Assembly: GCA_018656005.1 (NCBI GenBank)
Contig: JABHZW010000037.1
Location: 1 to 64,000 of the forward strand
Reading direction: 5' to 3'
DNA from: Candidatus Pseudelusimicrobium marinum
GTDB taxonomy: Bacteria > Elusimicrobiota > Elusimicrobia > Elusimicrobiales > Elusimicrobiaceae
Length of the DNA stretch: 64,000 nucleotides
Shown one piece after another: positions 27,963-37,698 of the stretch (its first letter is position 1; each line of letters opens with the position of its first letter). The notes under the pieces are model-generated. The model was given only the letters and a program-made list of their open reading frames with translations. It had not been told where the DNA came from and did no database searches. Made by a program: the position numbers and the translations under genes.

Positions 27963-30568
27963 AGTAAAAGACCTTGCATGTCGTACCAATTCTTTCCACT
28001 CTTTACATCTACCCGAAGTGGTACTTTCAACTGCACTGCATTTTCCATTTTATCTTTAATTAAAGAAGCATATTTATCTATCTCTTTTTCTGGTACTTCA
28101 AACAATAGTTCGTCGTGAATTTGAAGTATCATCTTAACATCTGTATTCATTATTTCTTTATAAATATCTAGCATTGCTTTTTTAATAATGTCCGAACTTC
28201 CACCCTGAACAACTGTATTTACAGAAGCTCTTTTTGCAAAACTTTCCAAGCGGGCGACACCCATACCAAATTCTGGCAAGTATCTTGTATGCCCGTATAA
28301 AGTTTTCACATAACCTTTCATTTTAGACATTTTCACAGTATTATCTATCCAATTTTTGACACCACTATAGGTTGCAAAATAACCTTCTATATATGCTTTT
28401 GCCTCGTTAAAATCTATATCCAAACTTCTAGAAAGTGCTAGAGGGCCTTGTCCATAAACTATTCCAAAGTTAATTGCTTTTGCCTGATATCTTTGCTCTT
28501 GGCTGACATCTTTAATTGGTGTTTTAAAAACTTCGCTAGCTATTTTTATGTGGATATCTTCATCTTTTGCAAAAGCTGAAACTAAAATTTCATCGCCACT
28601 TACATGTGCTAAAATTCTTAAATCTATTTGCGAATAGTCCAATGCTAACAAGGTATTTCCTTGGGTTGCTTTAAATGCTTTTCTTATACTTCGTCCTTTT
28701 TCCGTTCGGATTGGTATGTTTTGTAAATTTGGTTCAAACGACGATAATCTGCCTGTAACTGTACCTGTTTGATCATAATGGGTATGGACACGGGAAGTTT
28801 TTTCATCTGCTAAATTAATTAAATTTTCTACATAAGTAAAGCGAAGTTTTGCAGCTTCTCTATATTCTAAAATTTGCCCTGCAATTGGATGCATATGAGC
28901 TATTTGGCTAAGCACATCTTCGTTTGTGGAATAACCTGTTTTTGTTTTTTTAATTGGTGTGATTTTTAATTTTTCAAACAAAAATTCCGACAATTGCTTT
29001 GGCGAATTTATATTTATATGATAGCCTGCAGCTTTATCTATATCTTGTTGAATTTTGTCCATATCTATTTTAAGTTTTGCTTCGTATTCTTTTAAGAAAT
29101 TTGTATCAACCGTTATTCCATTATGTTCCATATTTAATAGTACGGATAAAAATGGTTGTTCTAATTTATAGTAAAGATCTTCTTTGTCTTCTTTCTTAAG
29201 TTCGGCTGACAAAATGTCTTTTAATTTCCAAATATGTTGATTATATTGATGCAAATTATCCTCTGAAGATGTGTTTTCTATTATTTGACTTAAATATTTT
29301 GCGATTATACCAGAAAAATCAAAAGCGCTTGAAGAATTTAGACAATATCTTGCTAAATTAATATCAAAACAATTTATAAAAGAAGTACAAAAAATTCCCA
29401 AATCTCTAAAAGTTTGTTTTAAATTAAAACCAATTTTTAAAATTTTATTTTCTGCCACAAGTCCGCCAATTATTTCTTTATCCCTTTTGGTTAGTTTTGA
29501 TATTTCGTTAATATAAAAATCTTTTTTAGAAGTTGCAAGTATAATTAGCCCCTCTTCTTTTTGGATAAAGAAATTTTGGGAATTTTTTGTACTTTCAATG
29601 ATATCTTCAAAATTTTTACCTTTATGTTTAAATTCCAAGCTTAAATCTCCCCCCACGGAATTATCTTTTTTAGTAATCGTGTCTTTTTGTGGTGCATCGA
29701 AAAAGTGAAGTAAATTTTTAAATTCGTATTTTGTAAAAATATCTGCCAAATCTTGTTTTTTAGGAGTATTTACCTCAAAATCTTTTACAGATTTATCTAT
29801 ATCAACATTACCTTTAAGTTCAAATAATTCTTTAGACATTAATGCATTTTCTTTACCTTCAACAAGCTTGTTTCGCATTACTTCTTTAATATCTTCATTG
29901 CCAGCTTCGGCTTCTTTTAAGATATTTTCTATAGTCCCAAATTTGTTAATTAAAGTTTCAGCAGCTTTTGGTCCTAGACCTTTTATACCGGGGATATTAT
30001 CGGAACTATCGCCTACGATAGAAAAATAATCTAATAAATTTTTACCTTCAACTCCGTACTTTTCTTTTATATATTCTTCGCCTCGCAACTTATCTTTACT
30101 ACCACCGCCCCAAACTTTTACATCTTTATCTGTTGTTAATTGATACACATCTTTATCGTGTGTAATAAGCACAGCTTCATACCCTTCAGCTACAGATTTT
30201 TTGGACGCATATGCAATTAAATCGTCCGCTTCGTATCCTTCTTTAGCTAAAATTTTAAAGCCAAGCTTTTTAGTCAAATCCCTCGCGGATATTAGCTGGT
30301 TAACAAGCTCTTGCTCGGTTTCTTTGCGATTAGCTTTATAGTTCGCAAAAATTTTATGCCTAAAATTTTTGCCTTTAGAGTCGAAACAAACCACAACATA
30401 TTTAGGGTCATAACTTTTTAAAAATTTCACTAACCATTTGCTAAAACCATACAATGCACCAACCTCTTCTCCAGACGAAGAAGTGAGCTTTGGCAATGCA
30501 TGATAGTTTCTATGCAAAAAGCCATGTGCATCTATAACAAATAAGGTTTTTTCGGTTTTTGGAAACAT
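27959..30568 (-). CDS. polA: DNA polymerase I
   Basis: 869 aa repair and Okazaki-processing polymerase. Residues 1-290 form the 5'-3' nuclease (GFLHRNYHALP, ADDLIA, GDSSDNIPGIKGLGPKAA). The polymerase domain has motif A ALDYSQIDLRI, motif B RYQAKAINFGIVYGQG and motif C LQIHDELLFE. The middle region lacks the 3'-5' exonuclease ExoI Asp-x-Glu (here NFFIQKEEGLI), so proofreading is probably absent. No clear Shine-Dalgarno site precedes the ATG. Confidence 0.95.
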   Translation of the reverse strand: MFPKTEKTLFVIDAHGFLHRNYHALPKLTSSSGEEVGALYGFSKWLVKFLKSYDPKYVVVCFDSKGKNFRHKIFANYKANRKETEQELVNQLISARDLTKKLGFKILAKEGYEADDLIAYASKKSVAEGYEAVLITHDKDVYQLTTDKDVKVWGGGSKDKLRGEEYIKEKYGVEGKNLLDYFSIVGDSSDNIPGIKGLGPKAAETLINKFGTIENILKEAEAGNEDIKEVMRNKLVEGKENALMSKELFELKGNVDIDKSVKDFEVNTPKKQDLADIFTKYEFKNLLHFFDAPQKDTITKKDNSVGGDLSLEFKHKGKNFEDIIESTKNSQNFFIQKEEGLIILATSKKDFYINEISKLTKRDKEIIGGLVAENKILKIGFNLKQTFRDLGIFCTSFINCFDINLARYCLNSSSAFDFSGIIAKYLSQIIENTSSEDNLHQYNQHIWKLKDILSAELKKEDKEDLYYKLEQPFLSVLLNMEHNGITVDTNFLKEYEAKLKIDMDKIQQDIDKAAGYHININSPKQLSEFLFEKLKITPIKKTKTGYSTNEDVLSQIAHMHPIAGQILEYREAAKLRFTYVENLINLADEKTSRVHTHYDQTGTVTGRLSSFEPNLQNIPIRTEKGRSIRKAFKATQGNTLLALDYSQIDLRILAHVSGDEILVSAFAKDEDIHIKIASEVFKTPIKDVSQEQRYQAKAINFGIVYGQGPLALSRSLDIDFNEAKAYIEGYFATYSGVKNWIDNTVKMSKMKGYVKTLYGHTRYLPEFGMGVARLESFAKRASVNTVVQGGSSDIIKKAMLDIYKEIMNTDVKMILQIHDELLFEVPEKEIDKYASLIKDKMENAVQLKVPLRVDVKSGKNWYDMQGLLL

Positions 30569-30684
30569 AAATTTTTTTGTTTTTTTGCGAGAGGCTCGCC
30601 CCCGTTTTTTTTAAGAATAGTTTTTGTATTGGGATTGTTTTTTAATCTTATCTGCTCCTTATATATAGAGCAGATAAGGTTATG

Positions 30685-31014
30685 CTAATTTTTTTCTATT
30701 AAAGAGTCAAGTTTACTTTTTAAAGTTTCTTTATCTTGTACACCCATAAGCTGGTCTGCTACTTTACCATCTTTAAAAAGTAATATTGTAGGAATAGAGC
30801 TAACTCTATATTCCCCAGCTAATGTTTGATTTTCGTCTACATTGACTTTTGTAATTTTTACCTTGCCATCATATTCTCTTGCAAGTTCTTCTATAATAGG
30901 TCCTAAAGTCCTACATGGTCCGCACCATGGTGCCCAAAAATCTACTAAAACTGCTCCGTCGTGTTCTAGTACCTCTTTTTTAAAAGTATCTTGTGTAAGA
31001 TTAAGTTCGCTCAT
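30685..31014 (-). CDS. trxA: Thioredoxin
   Basis: 109 aa thiol-disulfide carrier with the WCGPC active site (DFWAPWCGPCRTLGP), the cis-Pro SSIPT and no signal peptide, so it is cytoplasmic. GGGGAGG lies before the ATG. It is separated from polA by 116 bases containing two hairpin sequences (around 30590 and 30640-30675), without a standard T tract in its own direction. Confidence 0.95.
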   Translation of the reverse strand: MSELNLTQDTFKKEVLEHDGAVLVDFWAPWCGPCRTLGPIIEELAREYDGKVKITKVNVDENQTLAGEYRVSSIPTILLFKDGKVADQLMGVQDKETLKSKLDSLIEKN

Positions 31015-31098
31015 CGATCCTCCCCTAAAGTTTATGTGATTGTTTGTTAATTATTAAAGAATAGCTTATATATATAGATTAGCAGACTACGATAACAC

Positions 31099-31127
31099 TT
31101 GTCAAGCGGACGGGTAAGTTATAAAAT
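31099..31127 (+). promoter_or_regulatory. Promoter of the MORN-ispE unit
   Basis: TTGTCA (31099-31104), 17-base spacer, TAAAAT (31122-31127). The ATG is at 31137, so the predicted leader is about 2-3 bases and lacks a Shine-Dalgarno site. Confidence 0.65.
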
Positions 31128-31136
31128 GTATTAACT

Positions 31137-31910
31137 ATGACAGAAAACAATAAAAAAAATAGCAATCCTGTTACATTTAATGTGCTTGAAAATCAAAAAA
31201 TCTTTTATAAGGATAATCAGCAAATAGCTATTCAAACTATGTCTTCCCACGGGACGATACTAAAAGAAGTGGTAGCTACAGCGGGCAAAATACCAGACGG
31301 CGAGGCAATTGAATATTATAAGGAAAATGGTATAAAAACCAAAGCTCACTATAAAAATAATCAATTAGACGGTTTTTTAGAAAAGTTTGATGCTTTTGGC
31401 AATACCTTAGCAGAAGAAAATTATAGTGGCGGAATGCTTGAAGGCAAAACTACCATTTATTATCCTAAAGAAAAAAAGATTAGGGAAGTAAGGCATTATA
31501 AACAAAATAAATTAAATGACAAAAGGGATGTTTTTTATGCCAATGGCAATAAATTTATAGAAGAAAATTATTGTAATGGCAAGTTGGACGGATTAAGACA
31601 AACTTTTTATGAAAATGGCACTTTAAACGAAAAAGAAATTTATATAAACGATAAACTTGAAAGTGAAAAAATTTATTATTATCAAACAGGAGAAGTTTGG
31701 TATAAAGAAAACTATTCTAACGGCAAATTAAAAGGTGTAAAAGAGGTTTATTATCCAAACCAAAAGCCATTTAGCACCGAACATTATAAAGACGGTATGC
31801 TTCACGGAGAAAAGTTGGTTTACGACGAAAATGGTAAAGTAAAATTAAAAGAAAATTACGATTGTAATCAACTTGCTCGCAAAAATAAAGAGGATAAAAA
31901 TGGAAAATAA
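31137..31910 (+). CDS. MORN-variant repeat protein (YwqK-like)
   Basis: 257 aa made of about nine tandem ~22-residue repeats with the pattern G-x-x-x-E-x-Y-(Y/H)-x-N-G-(K/x)-L-(D/K)-G, for example YCNGKLDGLRQTFYENGTL and YSNGKLKGVKEVYYPNQKP. Such MORN-like repeats form beta-hairpin arrays that bind proteins or membranes. YwqK relatives are annotated as antitoxins, but no toxin gene is adjacent. It overlaps ispE by 11 bases. No export signal is seen. Confidence 0.8.
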   Translation: MTENNKKNSNPVTFNVLENQKIFYKDNQQIAIQTMSSHGTILKEVVATAGKIPDGEAIEYYKENGIKTKAHYKNNQLDGFLEKFDAFGNTLAEENYSGGMLEGKTTIYYPKEKKIREVRHYKQNKLNDKRDVFYANGNKFIEENYCNGKLDGLRQTFYENGTLNEKEIYINDKLESEKIYYYQTGEVWYKENYSNGKLKGVKEVYYPNQKPFSTEHYKDGMLHGEKLVYDENGKVKLKENYDCNQLARKNKEDKNGK

Positions 31911-32817
31911 AATATCACTTTTTTCGCCCGCTAAAATTAATTTATTTTTAGATGTTGTAGGCAAACGGGAAGATGGGTATCATAATTTAGCTACCATTTT
32001 TGCAAAGCTAAATTTTGGCGATAATATTACATTAAAAACTAAATCGGCTGAAAAAACCGAAATTAATATCAACATAACTGGCAAAAATGGTGATAAAATA
32101 CCAAGTGGTAAGGATAATTTAATCTATAAAGCATGTGAAAACTTTTTAAGTCATTTCAAAATTTCTGCAATTATAGATGTAGAGCTTGAAAAAAATATAC
32201 CAGTAGGTGCTGGGCTTGGTGGTGGCAGTTCTAATGCTGGGGTGGTATTAAAAGGGCTTGCAGAAATTTTGAAAAAAACAAGCGAAACAGATTTTGAGCA
32301 AATAAAAAACATCGCCACAAAATTGGGTGCAGATGTACCATTATTCTTATATAAAAACACTTTTTTAAAAGGCGAAGGCATTGGCGAAAGGTTAGAACCT
32401 ATAGAAATTTCAGATAAAAACAATCTACCTTATATAGTTTTAGCATTCCCAGGTTTTGGAATGGAAACAAAACAAGTTTTTAAAAATTTAAGTGGTATTT
32501 GCGACGATAATATATTGACAAATCCGTCTAATATTAATAAAATAATAATATGCCTTAAAGGTGATAATCCACTAACCAAATGGGGGCATTTGATATTTAA
32601 CAAGTTGGAATTTTGTGCCATATCTTTAAATCCTCAGATAGAGGAACTCAAACAAAAGTTTAAAGATTTGGGCGCAGAATATGTATTGATGTCTGGTTCA
32701 GGTTCTTGTGTGTACGCTTTAGTGTCTAAGCGGGAAAAAGCAGAAGAGATTGCCAAAAATCTCACAAGCCAATTAACAGCTGAAAACAGTTTGATAAAAG
32801 TAACAAATTTTTTATAA
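31900..32817 (+). CDS. ispE: 4-diphosphocytidyl-2-C-methyl-D-erythritol kinase
   Basis: GHMP kinase of the MEP isoprenoid pathway. 305 aa: FSPAKINLFLDVVGKREDGYH at the N terminus, ATP loop PVGAGLGGGSSNAG, and a C-terminal MSGSGSCVYAL. I chose the ATG at 31900 over one nine codons upstream because GAGG lies 7 bases before it and it begins the family alignment. ispE followed by spoVG is also seen in Firmicutes. Confidence 0.95.
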   Translation: MENKISLFSPAKINLFLDVVGKREDGYHNLATIFAKLNFGDNITLKTKSAEKTEININITGKNGDKIPSGKDNLIYKACENFLSHFKISAIIDVELEKNIPVGAGLGGGSSNAGVVLKGLAEILKKTSETDFEQIKNIATKLGADVPLFLYKNTFLKGEGIGERLEPIEISDKNNLPYIVLAFPGFGMETKQVFKNLSGICDDNILTNPSNINKIIICLKGDNPLTKWGHLIFNKLEFCAISLNPQIEELKQKFKDLGAEYVLMSGSGSCVYALVSKREKAEEIAKNLTSQLTAENSLIKVTNFL

Positions 32818-32845
32818 CTAAAGACAACAAGTCGGAGGACAAGCG

Positions 32846-33172
32846 ATGAAAATCACAGAAGTAAGAATACATCTTATGAACGAGGAACGATTAAAAGCAT
32901 TTGCAAGCATAACTTTTGACGATTCCTTTGTAGTAAGAAACATGAAAATAGTTAAGGGAAACAAGGGTATATTCTTATGCATGCCATCTAGGAAACTTGC
33001 TAATGGAACACATAAAGATATGGTGCATCCGATAAATCAAGAGTTCAGGCAGTATTTAGAAGATAATGTTTTAAAAGCTTACGAAGAAGATCTTGCAAAA
33101 AACGGCGGGGAAGCTGTACAAGTATCAGAGGAAGCTAAAGAAGCAGCGGAAGAAGAAACAGTAGCCGAATAA
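32846..33172 (+). CDS. spoVG: SpoVG-family RNA/DNA-binding regulator
   Basis: 108 aa; residues 1-85 match SpoVG closely (MKITEVRIHLMNEERLKAFA, SFVVRNMKIVKGNKGIFLCMPSRK), followed by an acidic tail. In Bacillus it affects septation, and in several bacteria the family binds nucleic acid and regulates gene expression. Strong site GGAGG. Last gene of the MORN-ispE-spoVG unit. Confidence 0.95.
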   Translation: MKITEVRIHLMNEERLKAFASITFDDSFVVRNMKIVKGNKGIFLCMPSRKLANGTHKDMVHPINQEFRQYLEDNVLKAYEEDLAKNGGEAVQVSEEAKEAAEEETVAE

Positions 33173-33200
33173 AAACTGTAACAAATTTTTTTAATAAATT

Positions 33201-33237
33201 GGGCAAGTTTACAAAATGATGCCCTAGTATTTTTTTG
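33201..33237 (+). terminator. Probable terminator after spoVG
   Basis: GGGCA (33201-33205) pairs with TGCCC (33220-33224), followed by a T tract at 33230-33237. The stem is short. The rest of the gap to tRNA-Gln (33238-33462) holds AT-rich sequence and a GC-richer patch GGTAGAGCGAGCGAATGCG, with no gene. Confidence 0.45.
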
Positions 33238-33462
33238 ACGACAATGTCGCAAATTTTCTAGAAATTTTTGATCTTTTTATAGCGCAAGTATTTTGAGATG
33301 ATTTTTTTTGTTAATAATACGGTTCTTTGCAAGTATTTTTGTGGAAATTTTTTCTTTCTTTGCGACCGTGGACTAGGTCGGTAGAGCGAGCGAATGCGAG
33401 CACCCCTAGTTGAGGGAGCAAAAAAGGGAAAATTTACCAAAAAGACGAAGCAAAGAAAATTA

Positions 33463-33533
33463 TTCCGGGTGGTGTAATGGTAACACTTCTGTTTTTGGTA
33501 CAGACATTCTAGGTTCGAGTCCTAGCCCGGAAA
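33463..33533 (+). tRNA. tRNA-Gln (anticodon TTG)
   Basis: 71-base cloverleaf: acceptor TTCCGGG/CCCGGAA, D arm GTGT/ACAC, anticodon stem TCTGT/ACAGA with loop TTTTGGT (TTG), T arm CTAGG-TTCGAGT-CCTAG. CCA is not encoded, so a CCA-adding enzyme is needed. Confidence 0.95.
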
Positions 33534-33540
33534 CTTTTGG

Positions 33541-33655
33541 AAGGCTTTTCCTTTTTTTCTGTGTTTCTCACAAGCTCAAGTACGTGAGCTCGCAAGCTCG
33601 CCCGTTACACTTGTACTCTTCACTTGTTCGTGCCTTGAAAAAAAGGAAAATCCTT
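33541..33655. repeat. Long inverted repeat downstream of tRNA-Gln
   Basis: Arms 33541-33559 and 33637-33655 are complementary over 19 bases with one mismatch. The loop is GC-richer, with GAGCTCGCAAGCTCG. Same plan as the structure after tRNA-Val. No gene is visible from 33534 to 33830. Confidence 0.8.
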
Positions 33656-33830
33656 GCAAAAGACTCTTTTGTGCTAACTCAAAAATTAATCACAAAATCC
33701 TTGAAAACCATTCTGAACCCTCGTCTTCCTTGAAAAAAGAAGAAAATAAATTAAAAAACCATTTTCGTTGCTCTTCGTAAAAACCATACAACACTACTCT
33801 AATTATAAATCTTATGCTATAATATTCCTG

Positions 33831-34253
33831 ATGAAAATAAGAGAGATAAGAAAAGAAGAATATGATCAGTGCCAACAAATGATCTACGATATATTCGATA
33901 AATGTTTAGCTAAAGAATATTCTGCAAAAGGAAGAGAAACATTTAGAAATATTATACGATTTGAGGACAAAACAACTTGGGTTGCAGAAGATAATAACAA
34001 AATAATCGGAGTTTCTGCTATAATAAAAAACACAAGACATATGATGTACTTGTTTATTCTTCCACAATATCAAGGTAAAAAAATTGGAACTTTACTACTA
34101 GATAAAGTAAAAAAATATTTAGGACCCGGTCCAATTACAGTTAAAGCATCTAGGATAGCAGACAAATTTTATCTTAAACATGGCTTCAAACCTACCGACG
34201 ATTGGCAAGAAGAGGGAGAATTATATTATCTTCCAATGAAACTGGATATTTAG
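33831..34253 (+). CDS. GNAT-family N-acetyltransferase
   Basis: 140 aa acetyl-CoA-dependent acyltransferase of unknown substrate. The acetyl-CoA loop is in FILPQYQGKKIGTLLLDKVK, preceded by the beta-strand GVSAIIKN, and the C terminus has the typical YLKHGFKPTDDW. I use the ATG at 33831 because it begins the family alignment and a TATAAT (33818-33823) lies 7 bases upstream; an in-frame ATG at 33768 would add 21 unrelated residues. Monocistronic. Confidence 0.85.
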   Translation: MKIREIRKEEYDQCQQMIYDIFDKCLAKEYSAKGRETFRNIIRFEDKTTWVAEDNNKIIGVSAIIKNTRHMMYLFILPQYQGKKIGTLLLDKVKKYLGPGPITVKASRIADKFYLKHGFKPTDDWQEEGELYYLPMKLDI

Positions 34254-34293
34254 CCAAATTAAATCCTAACACAAATCTAACATAAATCAATTA

Positions 34294-34322
34294 TTTACTT
34301 AAATTTCAAAATTCGCTACAAT
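34294..34322 (+). promoter_or_regulatory. Promoter of the small RNA candidate
   Basis: TTTACT (34294-34299), 17-base spacer, TACAAT (34317-34322); start expected near 34329. Confidence 0.55.
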
Positions 34323-34323
34323 G

Positions 34324-34499
34324 TTATTAGGCAATTGAACTTTAAAACTTTGCCAAAATTTTCAATTGCCTAATAAAGGTGGGAAACTAAGAATTCTTTC
34401 TTAGGGAAATAAATATTTTCAATTGCCTAGCAAATGTGTGGGGCAAAGCATTTTTTATATGGGAGATAAGCATTCTTTATAATAGGATGCTATTTTTTA
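34324..34499 (+). ncRNA. Candidate small RNA (~170 nt), unrecognised family
   Basis: It has its own promoter and terminator and no ORF. A perfect 16-bp stem forms between 34324-34339 and 34361-34376. A second copy of the 3' arm (the 14 bases at 34359-34372) recurs at 34416-34429, so the 5' arm could pair with either. A perfect 7-bp hairpin lies at 34387-34404, flanked on both sides by GGGAAA. Terminator: AGCATTC/GGATGCT (34469-34475 with 34485-34491), then ATTTTTT. It lacks T-box motifs, and leuS has a separate promoter, so it is not simply a leader. 6S RNA is possible by size, but I cannot show the fold. Confidence 0.55.
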
Positions 34500-34531
34500 T
34501 TCTCCCCTCTCCATTACCTGCAAATATTTTA

Positions 34532-34537
34532 TATAAT
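34532..34537 (+). promoter_or_regulatory. leuS -10 box
   Basis: TATAAT 7 bases before the ATG, predicting a leaderless mRNA. No convincing -35 or Shine-Dalgarno site. Confidence 0.5.
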
Positions 34538-34544
34538 CTTACAT

Positions 34545-37076
34545 ATGACTAATCAAAAAGAAACAACCTTTAGAACTATAGATTCTAATCAGCAAAAACG
34601 CTGGGAAAATTCCAATTTATTTAAGTCGGATAAATTACCGAAAAATAAATCAAAAAAATTCTACTGCTTAGATATGTTCCCCTACCCATCAGGTACAGGT
34701 CTTCATGTTGGGCATCCAGAAGGGTACACCGCATCGGACATTCTTTGTAGATACAAAAAAATGAATGGCTTTAGCATTCTTCACCCAATGGGTTGGGATG
34801 CTTTTGGTTTACCAGCAGAAAATCATGCTATTGCAACCGGCGTTCACCCTGCAATTACCACAAAAAATAATATAGACAATTTTAGAAGGCAAATAAAATC
34901 CCTCGGTATGATGTACGATTGGGGTAGAGAAGTAAACACCACAGATCCGGAATATTACAAATGGACTCAGTGGATATTTGTTCAGCTTTACAAAAAAGGT
35001 TTGGCTTATCAAGATGAAGTCGCAATTAATTTTTGCCCAAGTTGTAAAACTGGTATCGCTAATGAAGAGGTGCATCAAGGTAAATGCGAAAGATGCGAAA
35101 CTAAAATTGAACAAAAGAAACTTCGTCAGTGGATGCTAAAAATTACAGCTTATGCCAAACGACTATTAGACGATTTGGAAGGGTTGGACTGGCCTCACTC
35201 CACAATGACTATGCAAAAAAATTGGATAGGTAAAAGCGAAGGTGCAGAAATAATTTTTAAATTAGATAATTCTGACAAAACAATAAATGTTTTCACAACT
35301 CGTCCAGATACTTTATTTGGTTCTACCTATATGGTACTTGCACCAGAACATCCTTTGGTTTCAAACATTACAATCAAAGAACAAGAAAAAGAAGTAAAAA
35401 AATATTTAGAAACTTCTAAAAACAAAACAGAATTTGAAAGAACCGAAATTAATAAAGATAAAACCGGTGTTTTCACAGGTGCTTATGCGATTAACCCAGT
35501 AAATAACGAAAAGCTACCAATTTGGGTGGCAGATTATGTATTAATGGGCTATGGTTCTGGCGCTATTATGGCAGTACCCGCACACGACGAAAGAGATTAC
35601 GAATTTGCCACAAAATTTAAACTACCAATTGTTGAAGTTATCCAAAGTAAAGAGGGAGTTTCCAAAAAAGCATATCTTGGTGATGGTAAAGCAATAAATT
35701 CCGATATTTTAAACGGACTTAATGTTAAAGATGCGATAAAAAAAATAAATAATTATTTGGAAGAAAAAAATATAGGTAAAGCAAAAACTACTTATAGATT
35801 AAGAGATTGGGTATTTTCAAGACAAAGATACTGGGGCGAGCCAATACCAATTATCCATTGCGATAAATGTGGTACTGTGCCTGTGCCAGAAAAAGATTTA
35901 CCCGTAATTCTTCCGCAAATGGAAAAGTTTGAACCATCTGGCACAGGCGAATCCCCGCTTGCTAACAATTTAGAATGGGTAAACACAACCTGTCCAACCT
36001 GCAAAGGAAAAGCAAAAAGAGAAACTAATACAATGCCACAATGGGCAGGAAGTTGTTGGTATTATCTTCGCTATTTAGATCCTAAAAATAGCAAAGAATT
36101 TTGTGCAAAAAATATCGAAAAAGCATACTGCCCGGTAGACTATTATATCGGCGGGGCAGAACATGCTGTACTTCACCTTTTATATGCACGGTTTTGGCAT
36201 AAAGTTTTGTTCGATTTGGGATATGTATCTTACAAAGAACCTTTCCAAAAATTGAGGCATCAGGGTATGATACTTTCTTATGCATACACAACAAAAGCAG
36301 GTGCATATTGTGGGTACGAAGAAATAGATTTTTCAGATCCTAAAAATCCAAGACATAAAAAAACTGGCGAAGTTTTAAAAGCTACTGTAGAAAAAATGTC
36401 TAAAAGTAAAAAGAATGTAATTAATCCAGATGAAATTTTAGACCAATACGGTGCAGATGCTTTTAGAATGTACGAAATGTTTATGGGTCCATTTGAAGCA
36501 AGTAAACCTTGGGACATTAATGGCATTGAAGGTATAAACAGATTTTTAAAGAAAATTTGGTTTTGGGCATTACCAATTTCAGAGCAAAAAAGTTTCGCAG
36601 ATTCCCTACCAAAAGAACTTGAAATTTTAAAACATAAAACTATTTTCAAAGTTTCAGACGATATAGAAAATTTAAGGTTTAATACGGCGATATCCCAAAT
36701 GATGATATTTTTCAACTCGCTAAGCAAACAAGAAAAAATCACAAAAGATAGTTTTGAAACTTTCTTAAAACTTCTTCACCCATTTGCGCCACATATTACA
36801 GAAGAAATATGGCAAAAATTTGGCGAAGACAAATTTTTGCTACAAAGCGACTGGCCAACTTACGAAAAAGAAATGTTGCAAGACGAAACTATAAGTATCC
36901 CCGTACAAGTCAACGGAAAAGTAAGAGATAAACTAGAAGTAAGTAAAGATACCAGCAAAGAAGATCTTGAAAAACTTGCCCTAGCATCTGAAAAAGTTAT
37001 AAAGTTTACAGAAGGCAAACAAATACTAAAAACAATTGTTATACCAGGCAGAATGGTAAGCATTGTTATTAAATAA
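34545..37076 (+). CDS. leuS: Leucyl-tRNA synthetase
   Basis: 843 aa class I synthetase. HIGH-type motif HVGH at 54-57 ([16 protein letters not shown]), zinc-like CPSCKTG...CERCE, CP1 editing domain with [20 protein letters not shown], a second Cys cluster (CDKCG...CPTCKGK), KMSKS in [10 protein letters not shown], and the C-terminal anticodon region ending in [11 protein letters not shown]. First gene of leuS-lptE-holA. Confidence 0.97.
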   Translation: MTNQKETTFRTIDSNQQKRWENSNLFKSDKLPKNKSKKFYCLDMFPYPSGTGLHVGHPEGYTASDILCRYKKMNGFSILHPMGWDAFGLPAENHAIATGVHPAITTKNNIDNFRRQIKSLGMMYDWGREVNTTDPEYYKWTQWIFVQLYKKGLAYQDEVAINFCPSCKTGIANEEVHQGKCERCETKIEQKKLRQWMLKITAYAKRLLDDLEGLDWPHSTMTMQKNWIGKSEGAEIIFKLDNSDKTINVFTTRPDTLFGSTYMVLAPEHPLVSNITIKEQEKEVKKYLETSKNKTEFERTEINKDKTGVFTGAYAINPVNNEKLPIWVADYVLMGYGSGAIMAVPAHDERDYEFATKFKLPIVEVIQSKEGVSKKAYLGDGKAINSDILNGLNVKDAIKKINNYLEEKNIGKAKTTYRLRDWVFSRQRYWGEPIPIIHCDKCGTVPVPEKDLPVILPQMEKFEPSGTGESPLANNLEWVNTTCPTCKGKAKRETNTMPQWAGSCWYYLRYLDPKNSKEFCAKNIEKAYCPVDYYIGGAEHAVLHLLYARFWHKVLFDLGYVSYKEPFQKLRHQGMILSYAYTTKAGAYCGYEEIDFSDPKNPRHKKTGEVLKATVEKMSKSKKNVINPDEILDQYGADAFRMYEMFMGPFEASKPWDINGIEGINRFLKKIWFWALPISEQKSFADSLPKELEILKHKTIFKVSDDIENLRFNTAISQMMIFFNSLSKQEKITKDSFETFLKLLHPFAPHITEEIWQKFGEDKFLLQSDWPTYEKEMLQDETISIPVQVNGKVRDKLEVSKDTSKEDLEKLALASEKVIKFTEGKQILKTIVIPGRMVSIVIK

Positions 37077-37087
37077 AGGAAATTTTT

Positions 37088-37684
37088 ATGAAAACTAAAC
37101 TCCTAATTCCAATATTATTAACAGCCTTAATAATTGGCTGTTCTTCGAGTGAGAAAAAAAAGGTAGATTATAAACCCTATCCTCAATTAGTACCACAAAA
37201 TGTATCTAAAATAGGGGTGCGACCTTTTGTAAACAAAACTCAAATTTTTGGTATTGAAGATTTGTTAACATTAGAACTTGTAGACGAATTCATAAGAAAC
37301 GGCTCTTTTGCATTAGTACCAGAATCTCAGGCAAGTGGAGTAGTTGTTGGGCAAATAGTTAGGTATATGTTAATACCAATTCAAAACGACACTAATCTTG
37401 TACCAACTGTATATAAAATAGAAATGTGGCTAAATGTTAAATTATTAGATAAAGGTAGCGATATTTTCGTATGGGAAGAACCTGCATTAAATGCATCTCA
37501 CACATACATAGCAGCTACACTTCCTGGTGGTATCACCGAGGAAAGAGCAAGAGAAATTTTATTTGAAAAACTTTCTAAAGACATTGTAAAAAGAACCATA
37601 GAAGGTTTTGGCACAGTGACCAGTCAAAGAAAGAGAGAGTTTCAAGAAAACGATAAAGAACCTACAATTATAGAACCGCTATAA
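37088..37684 (+). CDS. lptE: LptE-like lipoprotein (LPS transport)
   Basis: 198 aa with a lipoprotein signal: hydrophobic LLIPILLTALIIGC, lipobox Cys at about residue 18. The mature part has the family-like SKIGVRPFVNKTQIFGIEDLLTLELVDEFIRNG and a C-terminal helix. LptE plugs the LptD barrel in the outer membrane. Sequence similarity is low in this family; the call rests on fold-like features and the gene order leuS-lptE-holA, the same as in E. coli. AAGGAA site before the ATG. Confidence 0.8.
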   Translation: MKTKLLIPILLTALIIGCSSSEKKKVDYKPYPQLVPQNVSKIGVRPFVNKTQIFGIEDLLTLELVDEFIRNGSFALVPESQASGVVVGQIVRYMLIPIQNDTNLVPTVYKIEMWLNVKLLDKGSDIFVWEEPALNASHTYIAATLPGGITEERAREILFEKLSKDIVKRTIEGFGTVTSQRKREFQENDKEPTIIEPL

Positions 37685-37698
37685 GAAAGACTTAAATT

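Noticed and set aside
31137-31910. Toxin-antitoxin system based on YwqK-like annotation
   Set aside because: No toxin gene is adjacent; the gene is coupled to ispE instead.
33410-33733. Open frame of 107 codons on the plus strand across tRNA-Gln
   Set aside because: It contains the whole tRNA and half of the inverted repeat, has no ribosome site and no family-like sequence.
34324-34544. T-box riboswitch for leuS
   Set aside because: The AGGGTGGNACCGCG T-box sequence and a specifier loop are missing, and leuS has its own -10 box after the terminator.
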